Origin: Effrenium voratum
Lineage: Eukaryota > Sar > Dinophyceae > Suessiales > Symbiodiniaceae
Direction of reading: 5' to 3'
Length of the DNA: 64,000 bases
Assembly: GCA_963377175.1 (NCBI GenBank)
Contig: CAUJNA010001239.1
Coordinates: 1 to 64,000 of the forward strand
The translations under genes were made by a program, and so were the position numbers. This document shows, piece after piece, positions 41,912 through 51,383 of the stretch. The stretch's first letter is position 1. Every line of letters begins with the position of its first letter. The notes beneath the pieces are model-generated. The model had not been told where the DNA came from. It worked only from the letters and a program-made list of their open reading frames with translations, and searched no databases.

Positions 41912-42051
41912 GACCCCCTCGCCGTTGTTTTCCCCCTTTTTTTTCCGATCGATCCCTCGCAGGAGTGTGAGCCCCGGCGCGACCTTCGACCTCGGCCTCG
42001 ACCTGGAAAAAGCGCTCGGGCCCGCGGCCTTTTTTTTTTGGGGGGTTTTTT

Positions 42052-42271
42052 TCCAGTGCCGAGCGGGCACTTAGGAGTGCCGAGCGGGCACTTTAGGTTA
42101 GGAGGTGCCGAGCGGGCACAGTGCCGAGCGGGCACTTAGGTAAACGTGCCGAGCGGGCACTCTAGATTAGGAGTAGGCAGTGCCGAGCGGGCACTTAGGG
42201 GGTGCCGAGCAGGCACAGTGCCGAGCAGGCACTTAGGGGGTGCCGAGCGGGCACAGTGCCGAGCGGGCAAA
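42052..42271. repeat. Ten copies of the palindromic 15-mer GTGCCGAGCGGGCAC
   Basis: The core pairs GTGCC with GGCAC around a 5-base loop. Copies are 16-33 bp apart with a(c)ttag(g) spacers; two carry GAGCAGG instead of GAGCGGG. Confidence 0.85.
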
Positions 42272-42289
42272 CGTAGGAAATAAACGGGT

Positions 42290-42620
42290 TCGGCCCAACG
42301 GGCCCCCTTAGTACGGTTCGCCCAACGGCCCATATACTGGTTCGCCCAAACGGCCCCCATAGTACGGGTTCGCCCAAATAAAAAACGGCCCCCATAGTAC
42401 GGGTTCGCCCAACGGCCCATAGTACTGGTCCGCCCAACCTCGTTTGATACTGGCTCGCCCAACGGCCCCCTTAGTACGGGTTCGCCCAACGGCCCATAGT
42501 ACTGGTCCGCCCAACCTCGTTTGATACTGGCTCGCCCAACGGCCCCCTTAGTACGGGGTCGCCCAACGGCCCATAGTACTGGTCCGCCCAACCTCGTTTG
42601 ATACTGGCTCGCCCAACTGG
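42290..42620. repeat. Nested repeat (cgcccaacggcccatagtac)
   Basis: About 78-bp higher-order units contain three to four variants of (g/t)cgcccaacggccc and (t/g)agtac(g/t)gg. ORFs rich in Gly, Arg and Trp on the minus strand are repeat artefacts. Confidence 0.8.
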
Positions 42621-42639
42621 CCTAGCTCTGTGCCCCCCC

Positions 42640-43280
42640 CTGAGGCGGTTTTTTATTTATATAAAAATCTAAATGCTTCCATCCCTGGCAGGTTGTCTCC
42701 CGTGCTTTCTGTGCCCCTCTGTGGCGGTTTTTTATTTATATAAAAATCTAAATGCTTCCATCCCTGGCAGGTTGTCTCCCGTGCTTTCTGTGCCCCCCTG
42801 AGGCGGTTTTTTATTTATATAAAAATCTAAATGCTTCCATCCCTGGCAGGTTGTCTCCCGTGCTTTCTGTGCCCCCTGAGGCGGTTTTTTATTTATATAA
42901 AAATCTAAATGCTTCCATCCCTGGCAGGTTGTCTCCCGTGCTTTCTGTGCCCCTCGGAGGCGGTTTTTTATTTATATAAAAATCTAAATGCTTCCATCCC
43001 TGGCAGGTTGTCTCCCGTGCTTTCTGTGCCCCCTGAGGCGGTTTTTTATTTATATAAAAATCTAAATGCTTCGATCCCTGGCAGGTTGTCCCCGTGCTTT
43101 CTGTGCCCCCTGAGGCGGTTTTTTATTTATATAAAATCTAAATGCTTCGATCCCTGGCAGGTTGTCCCCGTGCTTTCTGTGCCCCCTTGAGGCGGCTTTT
43201 TATTTATATAAAAATATAAATGCTTCGATCCCTGGCAGGTTGTCCCCGTGCTTTCTGTGCCCCCTTGAGGCGGTTTTCCA
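42640..43280 (+). repeat. 78-bp repeat array, direct orientation
   Basis: About eight units: gaggcggttttttatttat, ataaaaatctaaatgcttc, (c/g)atccctggcaggttgtc, cccgtgctttctgtgcccc. Each unit carries a TATA-like tttatttatataaa. Related units occur at 33.4-33.56 kb and, inverted, at 44.27-44.76 kb. Confidence 0.9.
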
Positions 43281-43559
43281 CAGGCATTTAGATTTTTATA
43301 TAAATAAATCGAGCCGCTGCTGCTCAGACACCTTCGACTTGGCACACAGGCATTTAGAATTTTATATAAATAAAAAAAGCAATCCTCATCCTTGAGGTGT
43401 GTGATATAGGGATGCCAACATGCGAAGCGCACGGAGCTGAGTTCCAGGTCGTTGGGCGAAGCAGTATTAATCCTACGCGCCCACTCGGCACTGCCCAAAA
43501 AACCTCCCCCCAGCGCCAGACCCAGGCCATCTGACAAGCCGCGAGGAAGTATTATTTTC

Positions 43560-44260
43560 TTTTTTTTAAAAAATAAATTTTAATATTTTATATAAAACTA
43601 ACTAAACGCATGCATTCCTTGTCAGACTGCCTGCAGAGGGATTGAAGCATTTAGATTTTATATGAACAAAACCGCCTCAAGGGGCACAGAGCTAGGCCAT
43701 TTGACAAGCCGCGAGGAAGTATTCTTTTTTTAAAAAAAAATATAAAGTTTTCATTCTATATAAAAACTAAACGCATGCATTCCTTGTCAGACTGCCTGCA
43801 GGCCAAGAGTTTCACACTGCTCGAATCGATAGGTCCCCAGACACCTTGCGCAGGGACCTATCCGTAAGCACTTAATTGAAAAAATAAGTTTTTATTTTAT
43901 ATAAAAAGCTAAACGCGCGCATTCCTTGTCAGACTGCTTGCAGGCCAAGAGTTTCACACTGCTCGAATCGATAGGTCCCCAGACACCTTGCGCAGGGACC
44001 TATCCGTAAGCACTTAATTGAAAAAATAACTTTTTATTTTATATAAAAAGCTAAACGCGCGCATTCCTTGTCAGACTGCCTGCAGAGGGATTGAAGCATT
44101 TAGTTTTTTAGAAAAAATAAAACCGCCTCAAGGGGCACAGAGCTAGGCCATTTGACAAGCCGCGAGGAAGTGTTTCGATAAAAAAATTGTATTTTATATA
44201 AAACCTAAACGCTCGCATTCCTTGTCAGACTGCCTGCAGAGGGATTGCAGCATTTAGCTT
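43560..44260. repeat. AT-rich repeat with a 10-bp dyad
   Basis: About four units carry ttttatataaaa, ctaaacgc(a/g)(t/c)gcattccttg, tcagactgc(c/t)tgcag. Two of them also hold gataggtccc ... gggacctatc hairpins (43828-43862 and 43970-44004, 15-base loops). It separates the direct and inverted arms of the 78-bp array. Confidence 0.75.
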
Positions 44261-44269
44261 TTTAGAAAA

Positions 44270-44760
44270 ATAAAACCGCCTCAAGGGGCACAGAAAGCAC
44301 GGGATGCCAGGATCGAAGCATTTAGATTTTTATATAAATAAAAAAGCGCCTCAGGGGGGCACGGAAAGCATGGGAGACAGCCTGCCAGGGATGGAAGCAT
44401 TTAGATTTTTATATAAATAAAAAACCGCCTCAGGGAGGCACGGAAAGCACGGGAGACAGCCTGCCAGGGATCGAAGCATTTAGATTTTTATATAAATAAA
44501 AAACCGCCTCAGGGGGCACGGAAAGCACGGGAGACAACCTGCCAGGGATCGAAGCATTTAGATTTTTATATAAATAAAAAACCGCCTCAGGGGGGGCACA
44601 GAAAGCACGGGATGCCAGGGATGGAAGCATTTAGATTTTTATATAAATAAAAAACCGCCTCAGGGGGGCACAGAAAGCACGGGATGTCAGGGATCGAAGC
44701 ACGAGGGATCGAAGCATTTAGATTTTTATATAAATAAAAAACCGCCGCAGGGGGGCACAG
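44270..44760 (-). repeat. 78-bp repeat array, inverted orientation
   Basis: About six units of the same family as 42640-43280 but reverse-complemented (accgcctcaggggg, cacagaaagcacggga, gaagcatttagatttttat). Together the two arms form a large imperfect inverted repeat around the AT-rich centre. Confidence 0.9.
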
Positions 44761-44916
44761 AACTAGGCCATTTGACAAGCATCTCCAGGACCGGGTGGAG
44801 TTGCCGCTCAGACGCCTTCGACTTCGGCTGCTGTTTCCGGGTAGGTGTCGAAAGCCAAGTTCCTTCTGAGAAAATGCTTCAAAAGATAAAGATGGCACGT
44901 CCCAGCAAGTACCCGA

Positions 44917-45159
44917 ATGCTTGGCAATGACTGGCAACCAGGCCCCGGACATTCCATGACCATGGATGCCGCGCGGTCCCTGGCGGTGCAGCTCGTGCTG
45001 AGCCCAACGCATCGAGTTGGCGAGAGGTGCGGCTTCAGGATCTTCCCCGGCTCTGCGTCGTCCTGCTTCAAGATGATGATGCACTTGGTGCACCCGGACA
45101 AGTGCACGGACCTCCGCGCTGGAGAGGCCTTCGATGCGATGCAGAGCTTTCGTCAGTGA
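44917..45159 (+). CDS. J-domain-like (DnaJ) fragment
   Basis: From M at 44959 the frame reads MTMDAARSLAVQLVLSPTHR, then MMMHLVHPDKCTDLRAGEAF and DAMQSFRQ. HPD followed by A-x2-AF is the hallmark of J-domain helices II-III, the Hsp70-stimulating module. The first helix is weak and the protein stops soon after, so it is a partial or spliced domain. The next frame (45203-45388, LFHKLPEARRRSVAKELMIA) may be a later exon. Confidence 0.45.
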   Translation: MLGNDWQPGPGHSMTMDAARSLAVQLVLSPTHRVGERCGFRIFPGSASSCFKMMMHLVHPDKCTDLRAGEAFDAMQSFRQ

Positions 45160-45199
45160 TCCAGACGCTACTCGCCAGCGGCCCATGACTGCGGGCAGA

Positions 45200-45388
45200 G
45201 TTCATGAAGCAGCTGCCGCCGGAGATTCGCAAGGAGATCGAGATGGGGTCCCAGACACGCTTGTGGGGCGCTCTGCATTTGCCTTATTCCACAAGCTGCC
45301 CGAGGCCCGCCGGCGCAGCGTGGCGAAGGAGCTGATGATTGCCCTGGGCTTTGGCGGTGGTTTCGCAAACTGGACGGGCTTCGAATGA
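45200..45388 (+). CDS. Hypothetical short exon downstream of the J-like domain
   Basis: Two frames share the signal: FMKQLPPEIRKEIEMGSQTR (about 45205-45270) and HKLPEARRRSVAKELMIALG (about 45290-45388). Each has a LP(P)E-type helix start and the stop follows FANWTGFE. A frameshift or intron near 45275 would join them. Unknown family. Confidence 0.3.
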   Translation, partial: VHEAAAAGDSQGDRDGVPDTLVGRSAFALFHKLPEARRRSVAKELMIALGFGGGFANWTGFE

Positions 45389-45539
45389 GGGGGAGCGCGG
45401 CAAGCTGGCTGCTTGCACATCAGGTCTTCCACGGTCTGGCCCAAGTCGTCCCGGTTTCGCCAGCCAGAAGCCTCCCTTCTCGAAGCTTTCGTAGGTGGTC
45501 CTAGTAGTAAGGAAAGGCAGCTTATACACCCCTAATTAT

Positions 45540-46380
45540 TTGGCATTTTTGGTTGCAAAACAGCCAAATTCTCAACCCGCTGAACGTTTTTTCCGATGTC
45601 ACCGGTCAATGTCACCACTCCGTTTTTGGTGCAAAAAGCGCTGAAAACGGCGAACTCCGAAAAGTGCGTTTTTTCGTGTCCTGCGTCAAAAGTGCAGCCT
45701 GGGCCTCCAAATTCGCTCGTTTTCCTTCGAAAACCGGCTCCAGGTGTTTGCAGTGCTCCGAAATCCGTATTCTACCCCGAAAAACCTGCGAATTCCAGCC
45801 CGCCGAGCTTGTCACCGCCGAAGTCACCGGTCTCTAACACGTCAGCCCGCCGAGGCACAGCCCCGAGCCAGCCAGCGTCTGACGCGGCAGCCCGCCGAGG
45901 TGCTCCCGAGTAACACGTCAGCCCGCCGAGGTTTTTCCACGTAACGCGTCAGCCCGCCGAGCTCGTCACCGCCGATGTCACCGGTCTCTAACACGTCAGC
46001 CCGCCGAGGTCCCGGAGGAATCGAGCCTCCGAAACGTCGCTACGGAGAGCAAAGCAACGCCTAAGCCATCTCACCATGGGCTCTCGCTACCAGTCCAAAA
46101 CGGCGCTTTTTGGCCCAAAAAACACGGTCATCAGCGATGTCACCGCTTCGTCACCGCTCTCTCTTTGGGGCCGAAAAGTGCGCAAAAGGCTTGGAAAAGC
46201 GAGTTCTCTGGCGAGTTCGTGTACTGACGTTGAAGTGAGGGATATTTTCCTTCACTCGCATTCCTGCCAGTTCCGGGTCCGCCCCAGACGTCAGTTTTCC
46301 GCTTTCGGGCCGGAAAAGCGGCGAATTCCAGCCCGCCGAGCTCCTTCAAATTCCACGCCAACGTGCGGGCCTGGTGCGGC
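45540..46380. repeat. Region of short dispersed repeats (cgtcagcccgccgag)
   Basis: About seven copies of gtcagcccgccgagg, plus duplicated segments (gtcaccgcc(g)a(t/a)gtcaccgg, aattccagcccgccgagctc). No gene is supported. Confidence 0.6.
46009..46078 (-). tRNA. tRNA-like sequence (degenerate)
   Basis: On the minus strand a T-arm-like GGAGG-CTCGATT-CCTCC (5-bp stem, 7-base loop) is preceded by an A-box-like ATGGCTTAGG and a possible stem CGTTGC/GCGACG with an oversized 13-base loop. The acceptor arms do not pair. It is probably a tRNA-derived remnant and not a working tRNA. Confidence 0.25.
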
Positions 46381-46385
46381 CCTGG

Positions 46386-46485
46386 CAATCCTGTTGTGGG
46401 CGCAGGATTGCTTCACTCAATCCTGTTGTGGGCGCAGGATTGCTTCACTCAATCCTGTTGTGGGCACAGGATTGCTTTACTCAAT
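46386..46485. repeat. Three tandem 32-bp units with an 8-bp dyad
   Basis: Units read CAATCCTG ttgtgggcg CAGGATTG cttcact; arms CAATCCTG and CAGGATTG are complementary. The repeat supplies the last residues and the stop of the Dam-type gene. Confidence 0.8.
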
Positions 46486-47255
46486 CCAGTCGCCACAGCA
46501 GGATTGCCCTGATGCAGCACCAGCAGCTCTGGCTTGGAGCCGTTCTTGCCCGAGCACAGCCTTGTGATGGAGCCGGCCCTGCTGTAGAGCTCCCAGGCTT
46601 CAGGCACGTCGTTTATGCTTACGAGGAAGGGCAGGCCGCTTGCGAAGAGCGCGTCACGGAGCTCCGAGTGGAAGGCCAGGTCATGCCCCCGCCTTCTCGT
46701 GCCATAGTAGTTCATGCTGCGGCCTGGGAAGATGTAGGGAGGATCGGCGTAGATACAATGCCGCGGCGCTTGGCTGGGCAGAGCGCGTAGATGGGCCAGC
46801 GCGTCCTGGCATCGCACGGTCACGTTTGTGGGAGGCCGTTGCAGACGCCGCACGCTGCTCAGCGCCAGTGGCCGCTGCTGTGTGAAGGAGCCCCACTTTC
46901 CCGAGAAGCTGTTGCGCAGCAGGACGTACGAGCAGGCAGCCCGACGCCCGGCGCGGCCTCTCTGAGTGCCCGGCAGGAGGCGACTGAAGTAGAAGCGCCT
47001 GTCTATCTTGCGCCCCGCCAGGCGCAGCAAGGAGCGCAGGAAGACCGGGTCTTGCCTTAAGTAGCAGCGGTGCAGGTTTGCGACGGGCTCGAAGGCGTCG
47101 ACACCACGCACCTCCAGGGCCGGACGCCGGGCTGCGAGGTAGTACTCCAGCTTTCCAGAGCCGAAGAAGGGAGAGTGAAGCACGGCGACGTCCCCCAGCA
47201 GCCGGTGCACGTGTGGAGCTAACCAGGATTTACTTCCCATGTACTTCAGTTGCAT
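46449..47255 (-). CDS. Dam-like N6-adenine DNA methyltransferase
   Basis: The start at 47255 (MQLKYMGSKSWLAPHVHRL) matches the usual K-Y-x-G-S-K opening of D12-class Dam enzymes. Motif I is FFGSGKLE (about residues 30-37), which binds S-adenosylmethionine. Motif IV is HCIYADPPYIF (about 170), the DPPY catalytic motif for adenine N6. The last 20 residues or so (after SKPELLVLHQ) come from the adjacent 32-bp repeat, so the original stop was probably lost. It is transcribed divergently from the packaging ATPase (212 bp apart). Possible roles are protection of viral DNA or regulation. Target sequence unknown. Confidence 0.8.
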   Translation of the reverse strand: MQLKYMGSKSWLAPHVHRLLGDVAVLHSPFFGSGKLEYYLAARRPALEVRGVDAFEPVANLHRCYLRQDPVFLRSLLRLAGRKIDRRFYFSRLLPGTQRGRAGRRAACSYVLLRNSFSGKWGSFTQQRPLALSSVRRLQRPPTNVTVRCQDALAHLRALPSQAPRHCIYADPPYIFPGRSMNYYGTRRRGHDLAFHSELRDALFASGLPFLVSINDVPEAWELYSRAGSITRLCSGKNGSKPELLVLHQGNPAVATGLSKAILCPQQD

Positions 47256-47466
47256 GCCAGCCTTTATGACAGTGCGCAAGACATTCGTGTCGAACTGGAA
47301 GTATACCAGGAATTGAAGGATATTGTCCGTCAATTCAAATTCCCTGGCCATGGCCAGCGAAACACCCCCATGGCCGACCTGCGCACCACCCTGCTCGCGG
47401 TCCTGCGCCTCCGGAGCCGCGGCTTCCCCGCGTCGAATTTTGCAAGTAAGGCAAAGGAACAAAGTC

Positions 47467-48285
47467 ATGGGGAAGATCAAGCTGTTTCCTACGGCCGAGT
47501 ACAGCAGCAAACAGCCCTCGGACCCCGTGGTGCCCCTGGTACCATGTACGGGCATCTTCCTCGGCCCCAGCAAGTCCGGCAAAACCGTGGCGCTGATCAG
47601 CATGATTCTGGAGCAATACCGCGGAGTCTTCGAGAAAATCTATATCTTCAGTCCGTCCATCAATATCGACGACGGCTGGATCCCCGTCAAGAAGTACATA
47701 GAGGAGCACCTGGGCGTTAATACCGAGCGGGAACAGGCCTACTACGACGAGTGGGACGAGGCAGCGCTGCGGGGCATCATCCAGAGGCAGCGCAAGATCA
47801 CCGAGACATCCAAGAAGTTGGAGATGAAGAAGCTGTATCAGGTGCTGATAATCTGCGACGACTTCGCAGATAGCCCACAGCTGCACAAGGCCCACGGCGC
47901 CCTGGACACGCTCTTTATCAGGGGTCGACACCTCCAAATCAGCACTTGGGTGAGCTCCCAGAAGCTGAGACTAATCAGCGCAGCCGTGCGGGTCAATCAG
48001 CAATTCCTCTGCTGCTGGAGGCTGCGCAACCAGCACGAGCTGGACGCCGTCATCGAAGAGCTGAGCGCCCTGCTGCCGAAGGACAAGCTGCACAGGATCT
48101 ACGAGCAGGCGACTCGGGAGCCCTACAGCTTCCTCTTCGTCTACTACCTCAAGCCACAGAATCAAATGTTCCACATGCGCTTCGAAGAGCGTTTTGCACT
48201 GGAAAGAGAAGCCGATGGGAGCGGCGCTCAGCTTCCTGGGCCAGAAGCTGTTCGCCAGCTCCACGCTGATAAACGCGAGATGTGA
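47467..48285 (+). CDS. FtsK/HerA-type (A32-like) genome-packaging ATPase, copy B
   Basis: The 272-residue protein is the same length as copy A and nearly identical in motif regions: Walker A FLGPSKSGKTVALI, Walker B LYQVLIICDDFAD (here ICDD against VDIDD in copy A), then STWVSSQKLRLISAAVRVN. The frame is intact. The start at 47467 was chosen by agreement with copy A; upstream in-frame sequence is not conserved. First gene of the plus-strand capsid cassette. Confidence 0.85.
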   Translation: MGKIKLFPTAEYSSKQPSDPVVPLVPCTGIFLGPSKSGKTVALISMILEQYRGVFEKIYIFSPSINIDDGWIPVKKYIEEHLGVNTEREQAYYDEWDEAALRGIIQRQRKITETSKKLEMKKLYQVLIICDDFADSPQLHKAHGALDTLFIRGRHLQISTWVSSQKLRLISAAVRVNQQFLCCWRLRNQHELDAVIEELSALLPKDKLHRIYEQATREPYSFLFVYYLKPQNQMFHMRFEERFALEREADGSGAQLPGPEAVRQLHADKREM

Positions 48286-48364
48286 AAACATCTCCTGCTG
48301 CACCTCCGTCGCAGCAGTCCAGCCACCCATCGTTCGCCGAACAGGTGGCTTCCTAAAGAAAAGA

Positions 48365-49120
48365 ATGACGACGATCTACGTGGACAGCCGCAAGAGGGTA
48401 GCCGGCTCAGACAGCGACTTCGAGGTAGACCTGGGAGAGTCCCTGCACCTGCAGAGCGACGCCAGGCTGGCCGTCTATAAGATCAGAATCGCGGACAGCT
48501 TCCTCTCGACTGATCGCGGTCGCTACCTCTACTGGGTGGACGCCGCGCTCGGCACGCTGAATTGGGCGCTGCTGCCCGAGGGCGCCTACACGGTCTCCCG
48601 GCTGGCCGCCTGGATCAGCTCCAACTTCGCTACTGCTACCTACAGCGAGACCACGAACAGCCTCAGCGTAGCCTACGACGGCAACCGCCTCATTCTGAAC
48701 GATCTGGAGCTGCAGCTGCAGTTCCCTAACGCTGTGGACTACCCCACCTCGCCGGCCGCCTCGCCATCCAAGCCCTTCAGCATCGACCACATGCTCGGCC
48801 CGAGCTTCGTCTCCGGCGGGCAGCAGGTCTTCGAATTCGTGAGGATGATGGCATACAACGAGGTCTACCTGCGCTGCCCCCAGCTGGCCAACGCCAGCCG
48901 CGTGCTGGGCAATCTGGGGGACGACATCCTGTCCAAGATAACGCTGAAGAGCGGCGTGGGCACCATCGTGGAGACCGGCTCCGACGACGGGCACTTCATG
49001 GCCGTTAGGGGCCCCATCACCCTGAGACACCTGCGCTTCCGGCTGACAGACCTGGAAGGCCAAGTCGTCCGACTGCGGGGCTCGTCGTTGTCCTTCGTGC
49101 TGTTTTTGGATCACGTCTAA
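48365..49120 (+). CDS. Minor capsid (penton-like) protein, copy B
   Basis: Intact 251-residue protein beginning MTTIYVDSRKRVAGSDSDFE and ending RLRGSSLSFVLFLDHV. Beta-rich with the features expected of a penton-like single jelly roll: DARLAVYKIRIADSFLSTDR, LPEGAYTVSRLAAWISSNF, GNRLILNDLELQLQFP. The extension from 48215 (MGAALSFLGQKLFASST) is in frame and conserved with copy A, so a longer start remains possible even though it overlaps the ATPase end. It would close capsid vertices in a Polinton-type virion (family knowledge). Confidence 0.75.
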   Translation: MTTIYVDSRKRVAGSDSDFEVDLGESLHLQSDARLAVYKIRIADSFLSTDRGRYLYWVDAALGTLNWALLPEGAYTVSRLAAWISSNFATATYSETTNSLSVAYDGNRLILNDLELQLQFPNAVDYPTSPAASPSKPFSIDHMLGPSFVSGGQQVFEFVRMMAYNEVYLRCPQLANASRVLGNLGDDILSKITLKSGVGTIVETGSDDGHFMAVRGPITLRHLRFRLTDLEGQVVRLRGSSLSFVLFLDHV

Positions 49121-49167
49121 TTCCCCCCCGAAGGTCTTTAAAAAAAATATATTCTATTAAAAAACCG

Positions 49168-49794
49168 ATGAAGCAAGCGCAACCGGCGCCAAGGCCTAGA
49201 GGCAGGCCCCCGGGCAGTAAAAACAAGCCGAAGCCGCCCGAGCTGCCCCTGCCGAAGAGCAAAAAAATGATCGACGACCTGGCGAAGAGAAAAAAAATGA
49301 TCGACGACCTGCCCACGGAGCCGGCGTATGACTCCCCCTTCCGTCCCAAGAGGGTGAGATTTCCCACAAAGCCCAAGACGGCTCCCAAGGCTGCACCCAA
49401 GGCAGCACCCGTGGCCAAGGCAGCGCCCGCGGCCAAGGCAGCGCCCAAGGCACCGCCCAAGGCAGCACCCAAGGCAGCGCCCGTGCCCAAGGCAGCACCC
49501 AAGGCAGCGCCCGTGCCCAAGGCAGCACCCAAGGCAGCACCCAAGGCAGTCGCCGTGCCAGCTCCCAAGCCCAAGGCAGCACCCAAGCCCAAGGCTGCGC
49601 CCAAGGCAGCGCCCGTGCCCGAGCCGCAGTTAGAGCCCGAGGTACAGCCCGAGCCCGAGGTACAGCCCGAGCCCGAGGTGCGCAGAGAGCCCGAGCCTGT
49701 AGAAGCGCCTCGTCCGAGTGAGCGCGCCATGCGCATGCTGGAGAGGCAGTCGGCCTACGACCGGCTGACGGCGGGAGCTAGCGTCCTAGTGTAA
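49168..49794 (+). CDS. AT-hook, Lys/Ala/Pro-repeat virion-like protein, copy B
   Basis: The 208-residue protein has an AT-hook at residues 8-21 (PRPRGRPPGSKNKPK), a duplicated KKMIDDL(A/P) segment, and about 25 imperfect KAAP repeats, resembling histone-H1-like or dinoflagellate basic tails. The C-terminus RAMRMLERQSAYDRLTAGAS is shared with copy A. The basic repeat and AT-hook imply DNA binding or condensation. It sits 47 bp after the minor capsid gene; the gap holds a T/A-rich stretch. Confidence 0.75.
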   Translation: MKQAQPAPRPRGRPPGSKNKPKPPELPLPKSKKMIDDLAKRKKMIDDLPTEPAYDSPFRPKRVRFPTKPKTAPKAAPKAAPVAKAAPAAKAAPKAPPKAAPKAAPVPKAAPKAAPVPKAAPKAAPKAVAVPAPKPKAAPKPKAAPKAAPVPEPQLEPEVQPEPEVQPEPEVRREPEPVEAPRPSERAMRMLERQSAYDRLTAGASVLV

Positions 49795-49799
49795 AAACC

Positions 49800-50090
49800 A
49801 TGATGTCGATCGAACCTCGCAACGAGCCGCAGATGCTCCGGTGGTTTCGAAAGACGTATCCGAGCTACGACCTGCAGCCGCTGCTGCTGAAGCGCCAACG
49901 AGAGCTGGAGGAGGCGCGGGCCTTCAACGCCTGGCTCGGCGAGCGCCGGCTGGCCCAGGAGGGGCAGCGGCACCTGGACGACGTGAGCCGGCTGACGGAG
50001 GCCGTGCACCGCCAGGTCCCCCAGCTGCGCTACGCGCGCGCCGAGCGCAGGGGCGTGGAACGCGCAGCGGGCGAAGTTGCCGCGCAGTAA
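49800..50090 (+). CDS. Small conserved viral protein, 96 residues
   Basis: MMSIEPRNEPQMLRWFRKTY, then LLKRQRELEEARAFNAWLGE and DVSRLTEAVHRQVPQLRYAR. Charged and helical, with no membrane segment. It starts 5 bases after the AT-hook stop, the same spacing as in block A, which argues for a co-transcribed cassette. Function unknown. Confidence 0.7.
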   Translation: MMSIEPRNEPQMLRWFRKTYPSYDLQPLLLKRQRELEEARAFNAWLGERRLAQEGQRHLDDVSRLTEAVHRQVPQLRYARAERRGVERAAGEVAAQ

Positions 50091-50101
50091 CCCATAAAGA
50101 G

Positions 50102-51329
50102 ATGAAGACGCTTCGGTCCCACGGCTTCAATCAGCGCCCGCGCTTCGAGCAGGTTGTGGGCTACCTGGAGCGGAACGAGCCGCTGCCCCTGGACCAGCCG
50201 GACCGCAAGGCCACCACGTTCGTCACGAGCCACTTCTACTTGGACGATTTCGTGCAGTCCAGCGAGACCCCAACCCGCAGCCTCTGCAGCACACGCCCCT
50301 GAGGGCGATTCCAGAGGAAGGCTTCCGCACTCCCGCCGAGGCCACGGACGAGGACTTGGCCCGGATGCGCCAAGGCGGAGGAAACCGCTTCGGCGAGGAC
50401 GACCTGGCAGGAGACCCAGAGGCAGACGCGCTGACGAACAACGGCCAGGGCCCGCCCTCCATCACGGGCCGTCTGCGCAGCGCGGCCGACGGAGCGCAGG
50501 CAGCAGCGGACCTGGTGGGCGCAGGAGCAGCAGGGCTCGCGGCGGTGCAGGCCTTCCGCTCCCAGCTCCCCCAGGACGCTGCTGAGTACGTGCGCATGAA
50601 TGTATTGCCCCGCCCAGGACCGCAGCCGCAGCCGCCGCCACAGATCATAGGCCGACCCGACGACGTAGAGCGCCTCCTGGACGAGGCGGGGCAGCGCGCG
50701 CAGGAGGTGGAGCGCGGCGCAGCGCAGGCCATAGAGGAGACGGCAGCGGTGGCTGCGGAGGAGGGAGAGGTAGCCGTTGCCGCAGAGGGCGTGGGCGGGG
50801 CCTTTGGCTACCTGGGGGCCTGGCAGAAGGGGCCGCTGCTTTGGCGCCCACGGCGGGCGAGGTTGCTGGAGCGATGGCTGCCACGGCGGGAGTCGGCGCA
50901 GCGGCGACGGCTGGGTTGGCCGTGGGACTCGCAGGCGGCGCAGCCTACGGCCTGGCCCGCGGCACGGGCTGGGTGCTGGAGAACACGCTCTTCCGGCCTC
51001 AGCAGGGCAGCGAGGACGCGGCCGTGCAGGACGTCCGGTCCGCCAACGGTATGAACGACGCCACGCAGCCCCAGCACTTCACGCTGCGCACCGGCAGCAG
51101 CACTTCGGGCAGCCCCGCAAGCAGCCGCGCCTCCTCGCAGTCTGGCTTCCGAGTCCAGGCGCAGACCAATCACACGCCCCGCCCCTTCTCCTGGGGCCTG
51201 AACCCCGTGACTCTGCCTCAGTCCCAGCCGAACTCCCGGGCAAGCTCCCGCAGCTCGGGGCAGTCGCGCCAGAGCCGCCTGCCTCCGCCGAGCTACGACC
51301 AGCTGGCCCGAGACATCGAGGCGGCCTAG
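50102..51329 (+). CDS. Gly/Ala-rich virion-like protein, two frameshifts
   Basis: The N-terminus MKTLRSHGFNQRPRFEQVVG and RKATTFVTSHFYLDDFVQSS is in one frame. After a shift near 50272 it continues PLRAIPEEGFRTPAEATDED, RMRQGGGNRFGEDDLAGDPE and a helical region (DDVERLLDEAGQRAQEVERG). A second shift near 50815 leads to a long Gly/Ala hydrophobic stretch (GAMAATAGVGAAATAGLAVG, LAGGAAYGLARGTG) and a Ser/Gln-rich tail ending PPPSYDQLARDIEAA. The hydrophobic part could be a membrane or glycine-zipper segment, as in some virion proteins. PPPSY resembles a late-domain PPxY motif. Placed between the small protein and the MCP, so a structural role is likely. Confidence 0.55.
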
Positions 51330-51383
51330 ACTCTCCTTCGCCGTACGAACAAAAAATGAGTGTTGCGCTACATGTAAAGAAGC

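Noticed and set aside
40896..42074. A 392-residue open frame through the T-rich region
   Set aside because: It reads through all the intron-like tracts, giving runs of Phe; the spliced model yields a far more protein-like product.
46386..46490. CRISPR-like or attC-like repeats with dyads
   Set aside because: Only three contiguous units, no variable spacers, and no cas or integron genes.
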